This document shows, in pieces, positions 1 through 5,505 of a DNA stretch of 6,725 nt. The stretch comes from an uncultured Bacteroidales bacterium. Its GTDB lineage: Bacteria; Bacteroidota; Bacteroidia; Bacteroidales; UBA932. The stretch lies in contig CAMNQO010000098.1 in NCBI GenBank assembly GCA_946549475.1, positions 1 through 6,725 of the forward strand, read 5' to 3'. The notes beneath the pieces are model-generated. The model saw only the letters and a program-made list of their open reading frames with translations, did no database searches and had not been told where the DNA came from. Every line of letters begins with the position of its first letter. Within the stretch, counting starts at the first letter, position 1. Position numbers and translations under genes: made by a program.

Positions 1-762
1 GATGTTCTCGGGCTCGCCGGCGGGGCGCAGCGCCGACAGATCTTCTTTTCTGAACTCATCATAAGCCCGGTTGTAGCGGTATAGCCCGTCTTTCATCGTA
101 CCGATCCAGATGCTCCCTTTCGAATCGGCATACAAGCAGATGCCCGTCACGGGAGACTGGTCGGAACTGGTCAGACGGTAGGATTTGACAAGGTCGAAGC
201 GGGCGTCTGTCCGGTAAACCGTTTCGTTATGCAGGGCCCACACGCTCCCGAATTTGTCCATGCACATCCGGTGGTTGGTCAGATGGCTTTTCAGCAAATC
301 CAGCCTCCCGTTTTCAAAACTGTACACGGCATGGTCGGCGACGAGTATGATCCGCTTGCCGTTGCGAAAAACGGAGGATGTGTTGGCCAGTTCCTTTCCC
401 TCCCAGGTGATGCGGGAAAATGTGCCCTGTCCATAATCATAGGTCTCCACATAGTTGCGCGTCGCGATGAGCATTTCCCGGCCGGTATCGTGCAGGGCAA
501 AAACAGGGGAGCCCGAATAGCGCTCGAGGGTAGTCAGGCGATGGCTGTCGTAGATGTTCAAGCCCTTGGCCGTGCCGATCCAGATCCGTCTGTAGATGTC
601 ATCCGCGATGGCGGTCACATGATTGCTGGCGATGCCCTCGTTCCTGCCGATGCGGATATAATTCTTGATGATATCGTCCGTATCCGTCCGGGCCGGCAGG
701 CTTAGCGTCAGACAAAGCGAGAAAATCGTAAGGCAGGGGCGGAAAAGCAGCGTTTTCATCAT
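1..762 (-). CDS. Exported two-component regulator propeller protein, probable HTCS sensor/regulator (N-terminal part, cut by window edge)
   Basis: The reading frame stays open for 254 codons from an ATG at 762 to the left edge, so only the N-terminus is seen. Residues 1-24 form a signal peptide (Lys3, Arg8, a hydrophobic stretch at about 11-22, a likely cut after LPA). The mature part carries two-component regulator propeller (reg_prop) repeats: an NEG-x-ASNHVTAIADD stretch leading into IWIGTAKGLNIYD (about 41-72), and SIWIGTMKDGLYRYN (about 217-231). In Bacteroidales such periplasmic propellers usually form the sensor half of hybrid two-component systems, with a Y_Y_Y domain, membrane segment, histidine kinase, receiver and AraC-type DNA-binding domain following. 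Those parts lie outside the window, so HTCS is an inference; a shorter propeller protein is possible. The gene is divergent from two galactosidase genes, which suggests it senses their products and activates them. In-frame ATGs at 768 and 759 are alternative starts; no Shine-Dalgarno site decides between them. Confidence 0.85.
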   Translation of the reverse strand, partial: MMKTLLFRPCLTIFSLCLTLSLPARTDTDDIIKNYIRIGRNEGIASNHVTAIADDIYRRIWIGTAKGLNIYDSHRLTTLERYSGSPVFALHDTGREMLIATRNYVETYDYGQGTFSRITWEGKELANTSSVFRNGKRIILVADHAVYSFENGRLDLLKSHLTNHRMCMDKFGSVWALHNETVYRTDARFDLVKSYRLTSSDQSPVTGICLYADSKGSIWIGTMKDGLYRYNRAYDEFRKEDLSALRPAGEPENI

Positions 763-798
763 AATCATCGTAACATAAAGTGCAGATAGTCTTGCGGC

Positions 799-831
799 CA
801 AAGATAATCTTTAGATGCCGGACGGGCAACA
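799..831 (-). promoter_or_regulatory. Predicted Bacteroidetes-type promoter of the propeller sensor gene
   Basis: On the minus strand, TATCTTTG (806 down to 799) matches the Bacteroidetes -7 consensus TAnnTTTG exactly. GTTG (831-828) sits 21 bp upstream as a three-of-four match to the -33 TTTG. Transcription would begin near 790, leaving a short leader of about 25-30 nt before the ATG at 762. The spacing fits the consensus, but the -33 box is imperfect and nothing was measured. Confidence 0.5.
800..812. promoter_or_regulatory. 13-bp palindrome over the sensor gene's -7 box (candidate operator)
   Basis: AAAGAT-A-ATCTTT is a perfect 6-1-6 inverted repeat. It overlaps seven of the eight bases of the predicted -7 box of the divergent sensor gene (799-806). 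A protein bound here would block that promoter, which would suit autorepression. The site is AT-rich and short, so chance is a real alternative. Confidence 0.3.
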
Positions 832-909
832 CTCCTTTGTGTATATCTGTCCGTGAAAAGTGCAGATTCGTTTGTTTTACCTCTGCGGTGGCTTTTCTCT
901 TCCGTTTTT

Positions 910-936
910 ATAGGATTTTGTACTTTCTGATAGGAT
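910..936 (+). repeat. Direct repeat ATAGGAT x2 with 20-bp period upstream of the GH110 promoter
   Basis: ATAGGAT occurs at 910-916 and 930-936, a 20-bp period close to two helical turns, so both copies would face the same side of the DNA. The second copy lies where a -33 element would be expected for the -7 box at 956-963. That arrangement is typical of an activator-dependent promoter, with the activator replacing the missing -33 contact. The repeat is only 7 bp, so it is suggestive only. Confidence 0.3.
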
Positions 937-955
937 GGGTTCTTTCTTCTGTCCA

Positions 956-963
956 TACATTTG
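956..963 (+). promoter_or_regulatory. Predicted -7 element of the GH110-GH43 operon promoter
   Basis: TACATTTG matches TAnnTTTG exactly and lies 23 bp before the chosen GH110 start at 987, so transcription would begin near 970 with a very short leader. No TTTG is found 19-21 bp upstream. The weak -33 region suggests dependence on an activator, in keeping with the sensor gene next door. Confidence 0.4.
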
Positions 964-986
964 GCTCCAAAACACAGCAGAATGAA

Positions 987-2861
987 ATGAATCAAACAAA
1001 GAATCTGATTGCAAGGTTGATGCTGAGCGCGTGTATCTGCCTGAGCCTGGCCGCCTCCTGTACGCCGGTCCCGACTGTCATCAAAATCCCCCTTGACGGA
1101 AGAAGCGACTATACATCGCTTGTACGGGAGACCTTGCAGCAATACAAAACGGGAAATGTGGTGCTTGAATTTGAAAAAGGGGTGTATGCGTTCTATCCGG
1201 AAAAGGCCGAAGGTCAGTATGTCCGCGTGTCGAACAACGACAACGGGTATAAAAGGATCGCCTTTTGTCTCGACGGGATGAAAAATGTCGCCATCAGGGG
1301 AAACGGGACCGAATTTTTGTTCCATGGTTCCCTGGTGCCTTTTTATATCAACCGTTGCCGTGCCGTCTCCGTTTCGGGCATCGACATGGATTACGACACT
1401 TCTTTCATCCTCGAGGGCCAGGTGGTGGCCAACAATCCGGCGGCCCGGAGTATCGACATCCGTTTGAGGGATGACATCCGCTACGAGGTAAAAGGGACCC
1501 GTCTGTTCTACAAGGGGTACGATTGGTCCCAGCCCCTGGGGCAGAATATCGTTTTCGATCCGGCGACCAACGCCCCTTACTATCATACCTCCAAATACCT
1601 GCATGCAGAAGGGAAAAGCGAACTCATCGCCCGGGACCTGGGCCGTCAGACAGTCCGCCTGTCCGGATTCCAGGCCGCCGAAGTGCCGCCAGTCGGAGCC
1701 GTCTATATCGACAAGGGGCCTTACAGGCAGAACCGGCTCGTGCCGGGCATCATCTTACATTCTTCGTCCGACATCCATTTGTCCGACATCCATATCTATA
1801 TGGCGGGAGCCATGGCGCTCATCGGAGAAAATACCGAAAATGTAACGATGGAACGCTTCCATGTCAGGCTTCGCAAAGACTCAGGACGCTATATTTCGGC
1901 CTCGGCAGATGCCACGCACTTTGTCAACTGCTGCGGGACTATCCGTTTCAGCGACTGTGTCTTCGAGAATATGCTGGACGATGCCACCAATGTGCATGGT
2001 ACCTATATGGTGGTAAACGAATTTCTGTCCGACGATTGCATCAGCCTTCAATTCGGCCATGAGCAGCAGGAAGGGTTCCTGTTCGCTTCGCCCGGCGATA
2101 CGCTGCAACTGGTGGACCGAAAGACGCTGCTGCCCGTGGAGCGTTTCGTTGCCCGGGATATCCAGATCATCAACGACGATTATTGGATCATCCGTTCCCG
2201 GACGCCCCTGTCCCGGCCGGCCCCGTCGGTACGCCTGACCGTGGAGAATCTGACCAATACCGCCTCTCTGGTGATGCAGCGCTGCACGGTGAGAAACAAC
2301 CGGGCGCGGAGCATCCTGGTCTCGACGCCCAGGCCGGTCTTGGTAGAAGACTGCTATTTTGATTCCATGATGGCCGGCATCCTCATCGCGGGCGACACCA
2401 ACTCCTGGTTTGAGTCAGGTGATGTGCGCGATGTCGTCATCCGGAACAATACTTTCGTCGATATGGGGAAAGGAGGGGAGGCACCGCAGTCGGTCTTGCA
2501 GATTTCGCCCGAAATACCCAAGTCGGAAAGAACGAAAGGCTGTTATCACGGCAGGATTCTGTTCGAGAATAACCGGATAACAACTTTCGATGCGCAGGTC
2601 ATTTATGCCCTGAGCGTGGACGAACTGCTCATCCGCAACAATACATTTGAACAAAGCGGCCGGTACAAACCCATTTTCACGGGCTTGCCGTATATCGATG
2701 TCCAGAACTGCAACCGGGTGACCATCGAGGACAATTCATTCGAAGGCGACCGGGAGGTGGCGGTAAGCGCCTTCCGGTGCAAAGATGTCAGGATGAATCC
2801 GCAGAAAGGATTCCGGTGCGACCCCGTCAACAATCCCAATTCCTTTTTTTATCAGCAATGA
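987..2861 (+). CDS. GH110 family alpha-1,3-galactosidase, predicted lipoprotein
   Basis: This 624-residue protein fits the length and sequence style of GH110, inverting exo-enzymes that release terminal alpha-1,3-linked galactose from blood-group-B-type or linear Gal-alpha-1,3-Gal structures. The start at 987 gives a lipoprotein signal peptide (Lys5, Arg10, hydrophobic core, LAASC with Cys25); no acidic surface-export signal follows the Cys, so the side of the outer membrane is uncertain. The rest looks like a right-handed parallel beta-helix, with many short strands and Asn-rich turns such as FENNRIT, IRNNTFEQS and IEDNSFEG. Two stretches (about 141-255 and 341-425) break the helix pattern and may be the beta-barrel insertions known in GH110. 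The SADATHF and ENMLDDATNVHGTY motifs place Asp308, Asp331 and Asp332 at +23/+24 spacing, the same spacing I recall for the catalytic Asp triad of a characterised GH110. It is first in an operon with GH43, and divergent from the sensor gene. Linear versus fucosylated substrate cannot be told from sequence. Confidence 0.85.
   Translation: MNQTKNLIARLMLSACICLSLAASCTPVPTVIKIPLDGRSDYTSLVRETLQQYKTGNVVLEFEKGVYAFYPEKAEGQYVRVSNNDNGYKRIAFCLDGMKNVAIRGNGTEFLFHGSLVPFYINRCRAVSVSGIDMDYDTSFILEGQVVANNPAARSIDIRLRDDIRYEVKGTRLFYKGYDWSQPLGQNIVFDPATNAPYYHTSKYLHAEGKSELIARDLGRQTVRLSGFQAAEVPPVGAVYIDKGPYRQNRLVPGIILHSSSDIHLSDIHIYMAGAMALIGENTENVTMERFHVRLRKDSGRYISASADATHFVNCCGTIRFSDCVFENMLDDATNVHGTYMVVNEFLSDDCISLQFGHEQQEGFLFASPGDTLQLVDRKTLLPVERFVARDIQIINDDYWIIRSRTPLSRPAPSVRLTVENLTNTASLVMQRCTVRNNRARSILVSTPRPVLVEDCYFDSMMAGILIAGDTNSWFESGDVRDVVIRNNTFVDMGKGGEAPQSVLQISPEIPKSERTKGCYHGRILFENNRITTFDAQVIYALSVDELLIRNNTFEQSGRYKPIFTGLPYIDVQNCNRVTIEDNSFEGDREVAVSAFRCKDVRMNPQKGFRCDPVNNPNSFFYQQ
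1766..1793 (+). repeat. 15-bp-period tandem duplication inside the GH110 gene
   Basis: GTCCGACATCCAT occurs at 1766-1778 and again at 1781-1793. It encodes two consecutive SDIH units (residues 261-264 and 266-269) in a predicted beta-helix rung. It keeps the reading frame and looks like a small in-gene duplication. Confidence 0.6.
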
Positions 2862-4033
2862 AAACGATGATTTTCCATAGCCTGTATGTATTGACAGCCC
2901 TGTTGCTCTTTCCGGCGTGCTCCTGTCCCTCCGGAGGCAGCTGTTTCCGTCCCGGCGCTGTCTGGCCGGATAACAACGGCGTTCACATCAATGCGCACGG
3001 AGGCGGCTTCCTGTTTGACGAGGGCGTGTATTATTGGTTTGGGGAACACAAAACGGAAGGCGAAAGCGGCAACTTCGCCAATGTGGGCGTCCATTGTTAT
3101 TCCTCACGCAATCTGTATCATTGGAACGATGAAGGGATTGCCCTGTCCGTCCATCCTCTTTTCTCGGGCAGCGACATCGAGCAAGGCTGTATCCTTGAAA
3201 GGCCCAAAGTCATCAGAAACGAAAAGACGGGCCAGTATGTCATGTGGTTTCATCTCGAGCCCAAAGGCAAAGGCTATCAGGGCGCGTTGAGCGGCGTCGC
3301 CGTCAGCGACCGGGTGACAGGTCCTTATACCTATCTCAGGGCCGTGCGTCCCAATGCCGGGCATGAGCCCTTCAATATCCTGGACATCCACAAAGGGGAC
3401 AGCCCGGCTTTGTCCCTGACTTTCGACGGGGGGAGCCTGCCCGGGGATGCCGACACGCTCAATATCCTGGGCCGGGACCTGCCGGGAGGACAGATGGCCC
3501 GGGACATGACCTTGTTTGTCGATGACGACGGGAAAGCTTATCACATCTACGCATCGGAAGAGAACAGTACATTGCACATTGCCGAACTCTCGGAGGATTA
3601 TCTGTCCCATACCGGTCGCTACGGACGCTTCTTTGTCGGACGCTTCATGGAAGCGCCGGCCCTGTTCAAACGCAAAGGCAAGTATTACCTGATGATGTCG
3701 GGCTGTACCGGCTGGACGCCCAACCAGGCCCGTTCAGCCGTGTCGGACAGCATTTTCGGAGAGTGGAAAGAATTGGGCGACCCCTGCGTCGGCGACACTA
3801 CCCGCACCACTTTTCACTCGCAAAGCACCTACATCCTGCCCGTTCAGGGCAAGCCGGATGCTTATATCTATATCGGTGACCGGTGGAATCCCGCCAACGC
3901 CATAGACGGGAGATATGTCTGGCTGCCCATACGCTTCGGGGACGACGGACGCTTCACCATTGAATGGAAGGACAAGTGGAGGTGGGAGTCGCAGTCCGGG
4001 GACGCGGCTTCACCGACTATTCCGCAGGTTTGA
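2858..4033 (+). CDS. GH43 (subfamily 24-like) exo-beta-1,3-galactosidase, predicted lipoprotein
   Basis: The 391-residue product resembles GH43 exo-beta-1,3-galactosidases (galactan 1,3-beta-galactosidase type), five-bladed propellers that remove beta-1,3-linked galactose. Family-like motifs, in order: INAHGGGFLF (44-53), YYWFGE (58-63), CILERPK with Glu114, ARDMTLFVDDDGKAYHIY with Asp216 (214-231), MEAPALF with Glu265, SGCTGWTPNQ (281-290), HSQST with Gln322, and DRWNPANAIDGRYVWLP (341-357). Glu265 matches the catalytic acid. Gln322 sits where the fungal enzyme Pc1,3Gal43A uses Gln as base, and the usual N-terminal Asp base is absent (HGGG there), which points to subfamily 24. About 45 extra residues (166-211) lie before the Asp216 blade. 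The start at 2858 is chosen because its ATGA overlaps the GH110 stop and opens a signal peptide ending in PACSC (lipid site Cys21 or Cys23, not a classic lipobox). Upstream in-frame starts lie inside GH110. The final codons overlap yebC on the opposite strand. Confidence 0.8.
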   Translation: MKTMIFHSLYVLTALLLFPACSCPSGGSCFRPGAVWPDNNGVHINAHGGGFLFDEGVYYWFGEHKTEGESGNFANVGVHCYSSRNLYHWNDEGIALSVHPLFSGSDIEQGCILERPKVIRNEKTGQYVMWFHLEPKGKGYQGALSGVAVSDRVTGPYTYLRAVRPNAGHEPFNILDIHKGDSPALSLTFDGGSLPGDADTLNILGRDLPGGQMARDMTLFVDDDGKAYHIYASEENSTLHIAELSEDYLSHTGRYGRFFVGRFMEAPALFKRKGKYYLMMSGCTGWTPNQARSAVSDSIFGEWKELGDPCVGDTTRTTFHSQSTYILPVQGKPDAYIYIGDRWNPANAIDGRYVWLPIRFGDDGRFTIEWKDKWRWESQSGDAASPTIPQV

Positions 4034-4754
4034 GGTTGGTATAGACATTCTGGACGTCTTCGTCCTCTTCAATCTTTTCAACGAGTTTGTCCACCTCGGC
4101 GCGCTGCTCGGGCGTGAGGTCCACGAGGTCCGTGTTGGGCAGGCGGGTAAACTCGGCGGAGACCAGTTCAAAGCCGTTTTCCTCGATGTACTTCTGGATT
4201 TCGTTGAAAGCGGTGAACTCACCATAGACGCAGATGGTCTTGTTTCCGTCCTCGTCTTCCTCCTCGAAAATCTCCTCCACGCCGTAGTCGATCATCTCCA
4301 GTTCCAGTTCCTCCAGGTCGTAGGGTTTGTCGGACTTGAAGTGGAAGACGCTCTTGCGGTCGAACATGTAGTCCACGCTCCCCGAGGTGCCGAGACTGCC
4401 GCCGAACTTGTTGAAGTAGGAACGGACATTGGCCACGGTGCGGTTGTTGTTGTCGGTGGCACACTCCACCAGCACGGCGATGCCGTGGGGGGCGCGGCCC
4501 TCGAGAACGACTTCCTTGTAATCGGCCTGGTCTTTTTCGGATGCCCGCTTGATGGCCCGCTCGATGTTGTCCTTGGGCATATTTTCGCTGCGGGCGGTCT
4601 GCAGAAGGGCGCGCAGGCGGGGGTTGCCGGTCACATCCGGACCGCCGGCCTTGACGGCAATGGTGATTTCCTTACCGATCTTGGTAAAGGTCTTGGCCAT
4701 GTGGCCCCATCTCTTGAATTTTCTTTCCTTGCGGAACTCGAACGCTCTTCCCAT
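4017..4754 (-). CDS. yebC: YebC/PmpR family protein (translation factor / putative transcriptional regulator)
   Basis: The 245-residue protein has the full YebC layout and the usual length (E. coli YebC is about 246). Visible are an MGRAFEFRKERKFKRW start close to the Bacteroidetes form, a basic helical first domain with KIGKEITIAVKAGGPD (25-40) and MPKDNIERAIKRA (59-71), then the conserved GRAPHGIAVLVECATDNNNRT (86-106) and GSLGTSGSVDYMF (119-131). It ends in a very acidic region, with EIFEEEDEDG at 161-170 and VEKIEEDEDVQNVY at 225-238. The family was long annotated as DNA-binding regulators; more recent work links members to relief of ribosome stalling at proline-rich stretches. It is cytoplasmic. 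The gene lies 7 bp after the TPR gene, so the two are probably cotranscribed from the promoter near 5470-5501. The purine-rich AAGAAGAG before the ATG is only about 1 nt away, probably too close to act as a ribosome site. Its last six codons overlap the convergent GH43 gene. Confidence 0.95.
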   Translation of the reverse strand: MGRAFEFRKERKFKRWGHMAKTFTKIGKEITIAVKAGGPDVTGNPRLRALLQTARSENMPKDNIERAIKRASEKDQADYKEVVLEGRAPHGIAVLVECATDNNNRTVANVRSYFNKFGGSLGTSGSVDYMFDRKSVFHFKSDKPYDLEELELEMIDYGVEEIFEEEDEDGNKTICVYGEFTAFNEIQKYIEENGFELVSAEFTRLPNTDLVDLTPEQRAEVDKLVEKIEEDEDVQNVYTNLKPAE

Positions 4755-4761
4755 ACTCTTC

Positions 4762-5430
4762 TTATTTGTCTATCCTTGCAATGTATTTGTCAATCTCGTA
4801 ACCTTCGATGCTCTGGGGATATTTGTCCTTGATTTCCTTGTAGAAGGCAAGGGCCTGGGCATTGTCGCCCATTTCTTCGCATACGATGCCCGCTTTCAGC
4901 AGGTAAGTGGCCGCAAACATGTTGTCCGCCTTGGAAGCCGCCTTGCGATACCAGACGAGCGCATCCGCGTTCCGGTCCAGTCCGACATACGCGTCGCCGA
5001 TGCAGGCAAGGGCACGGGCCGCGAGGATGGGCTCTCCGCCGTCGTATTTTTTCAGATAAGCGATGGCGCTCTCAAAATTGCCCAGTTGCAACTGGCACAC
5101 ACCGGCGTACATCCAGGCACTCTTGTCAGCGGCGCTGCCGTATGTGTCGATGATTTCCTCGAAACCGGTGATGTCTTCGTCTCCGGCAAACGCTTTCTCG
5201 TACTCCCCGGCCTTGAACGCATTCTCGGCGGGAAACATCTTGGCACGACATTCCGCGACTCTCGGCGCACGGACAAAATGCTCATATCCCAGGATGCCGA
5301 GGGTGATGACGACGGCGGCGACACTCACGCCGATAAGCCACTTTGCATTGTCTTTGAAAAACTTATCAGTCTTGGACACAGCCTCGACCGCTGCCGCCTC
5401 ACGGGCTTTTTCGTTGTTCTCTTTTGCCAT
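4762..5430 (-). CDS. Membrane-anchored TPR protein (YfgM-like / TPR_21-type)
   Basis: The start at 5430 gives a 222-residue protein. A longer reading from 5493 would begin upstream of the predicted transcription start and adds an unlikely leader. Residues 1-30 are charged and helical (MAKENNEKAREAAAVEAVSK), followed by one membrane segment at about 31-49 (WLIGVSVAAVVITLGILGY). The rest is tetratricopeptide-like: clear repeats at about 104-136 (GVCQLQLGNFESAIAYLKK), 139-170 (IGDAYVGLDRNADALVWYRKA) and 176-206 (AGIVCEEMGDNAQALAFYKEI), with a weaker one near 68-95. The N-in/TPR-out arrangement resembles YfgM, an inner-membrane protein that works with periplasmic chaperones and the translocon in E. 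coli, but similarity is of architecture only. It is first in a probable two-gene unit with yebC. A specific role is not shown by the sequence. Confidence 0.9.
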   Translation of the reverse strand: MAKENNEKAREAAAVEAVSKTDKFFKDNAKWLIGVSVAAVVITLGILGYEHFVRAPRVAECRAKMFPAENAFKAGEYEKAFAGDEDITGFEEIIDTYGSAADKSAWMYAGVCQLQLGNFESAIAYLKKYDGGEPILAARALACIGDAYVGLDRNADALVWYRKAASKADNMFAATYLLKAGIVCEEMGDNAQALAFYKEIKDKYPQSIEGYEIDKYIARIDK

Positions 5431-5469
5431 ATCAGATATTGTTTTAAGCCTTTTTTCGGATAAATCGGA

Positions 5470-5501
5470 CAAAGTTAGTTTTTTTTTGCACAAAATGCAA
5501 A
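5470..5501 (-). promoter_or_regulatory. Predicted consensus Bacteroidetes promoter for the TPR-yebC operon
   Basis: Read on the minus strand, TTTG (5501-5498), a 20-bp spacer containing a run of nine A, and TAACTTTG (5477-5470) form an exact match to TTTG-N19-21-TAnnTTTG. Transcription would begin near 5462, about 30 nt before the TPR ATG at 5430. It lies directly after the stop codon of the DUF4301 gene, so the TPR-yebC pair is likely transcribed independently of it. Confidence 0.75.
5485..5501. promoter_or_regulatory. 17-bp inverted repeat overlapping the -33 box of the TPR-yebC promoter
   Basis: TTTGCA-CAAAA-TGCAAA (plus strand) is a perfect 6-bp inverted repeat with a 5-bp spacer. One arm contains the -33 TTTG. 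In the direction of DUF4301 transcription it is followed by A residues, not T, so it is not a rho-independent terminator; an operator is the better guess. Confidence 0.35.
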
Positions 5502-5505
5502 CCTT

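Larger units (their letters stand above)
777..867 (+). repeat. 11-bp direct repeat AAAGTGCAGAT, two copies 80 bp apart, in the divergent control region
   Basis: Identical copies of AAAGTGCAGAT lie at 777-787 and 857-867. The first falls in the predicted leader or start region of the sensor transcript, the second about 90 bp upstream of the predicted enzyme promoter. A further CAGATA core occurs in inverted orientation at 844-849 (TATCTG). An 11-bp exact repeat is not expected by chance in a 224-bp spacer (my estimate is under 1 in 100), so the copies are candidate binding sites for the adjacent regulator. No sequence within the window links them to a specific protein. Confidence 0.5.

Noticed and set aside
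780..986. Longer N-terminus for the GH110 gene starting at 780
   Set aside because: It would cover the divergent control region and the predicted promoters, and would bury the lipoprotein signal peptide that begins at 987.
765..1604. 279-codon minus-strand open frame
   Set aside because: It is antisense to GH110 and the control region, has no recognisable domain, and mirrors the plus-strand coding sequence.
2777..2857. Earlier start for the GH43 gene inside GH110
   Set aside because: It adds 27 unlikely residues before a clear signal peptide; the ATGA overlap at 2858 is the natural coupled start.
4052..4080. Hairpin GGACG-TCTT-CGTCC plus a U-rich tail as terminator for the GH43 transcript
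   Set aside because: The stem is only 5 bp, the tail is interrupted by C and A, and the bases encode the conserved acidic EDEDVQN stretch of YebC. It is too weak to call.
3915..4832. 305-codon plus-strand open frame antisense to yebC
   Set aside because: Its Val/Leu/Gly-rich product is a typical antisense shadow of a GC-rich gene; yebC on the other strand is unmistakable.
4549..5463. 304-codon plus-strand open frame antisense to the TPR gene
   Set aside because: It covers the strongly supported TPR and yebC genes and their promoter, with no family signature of its own.
5430..5493. Longer TPR protein starting at 5493
   Set aside because: The start would precede the predicted transcription start near 5462 and the consensus promoter would lie inside the coding region; the 5430 start gives a typical charged N-terminus and membrane anchor.
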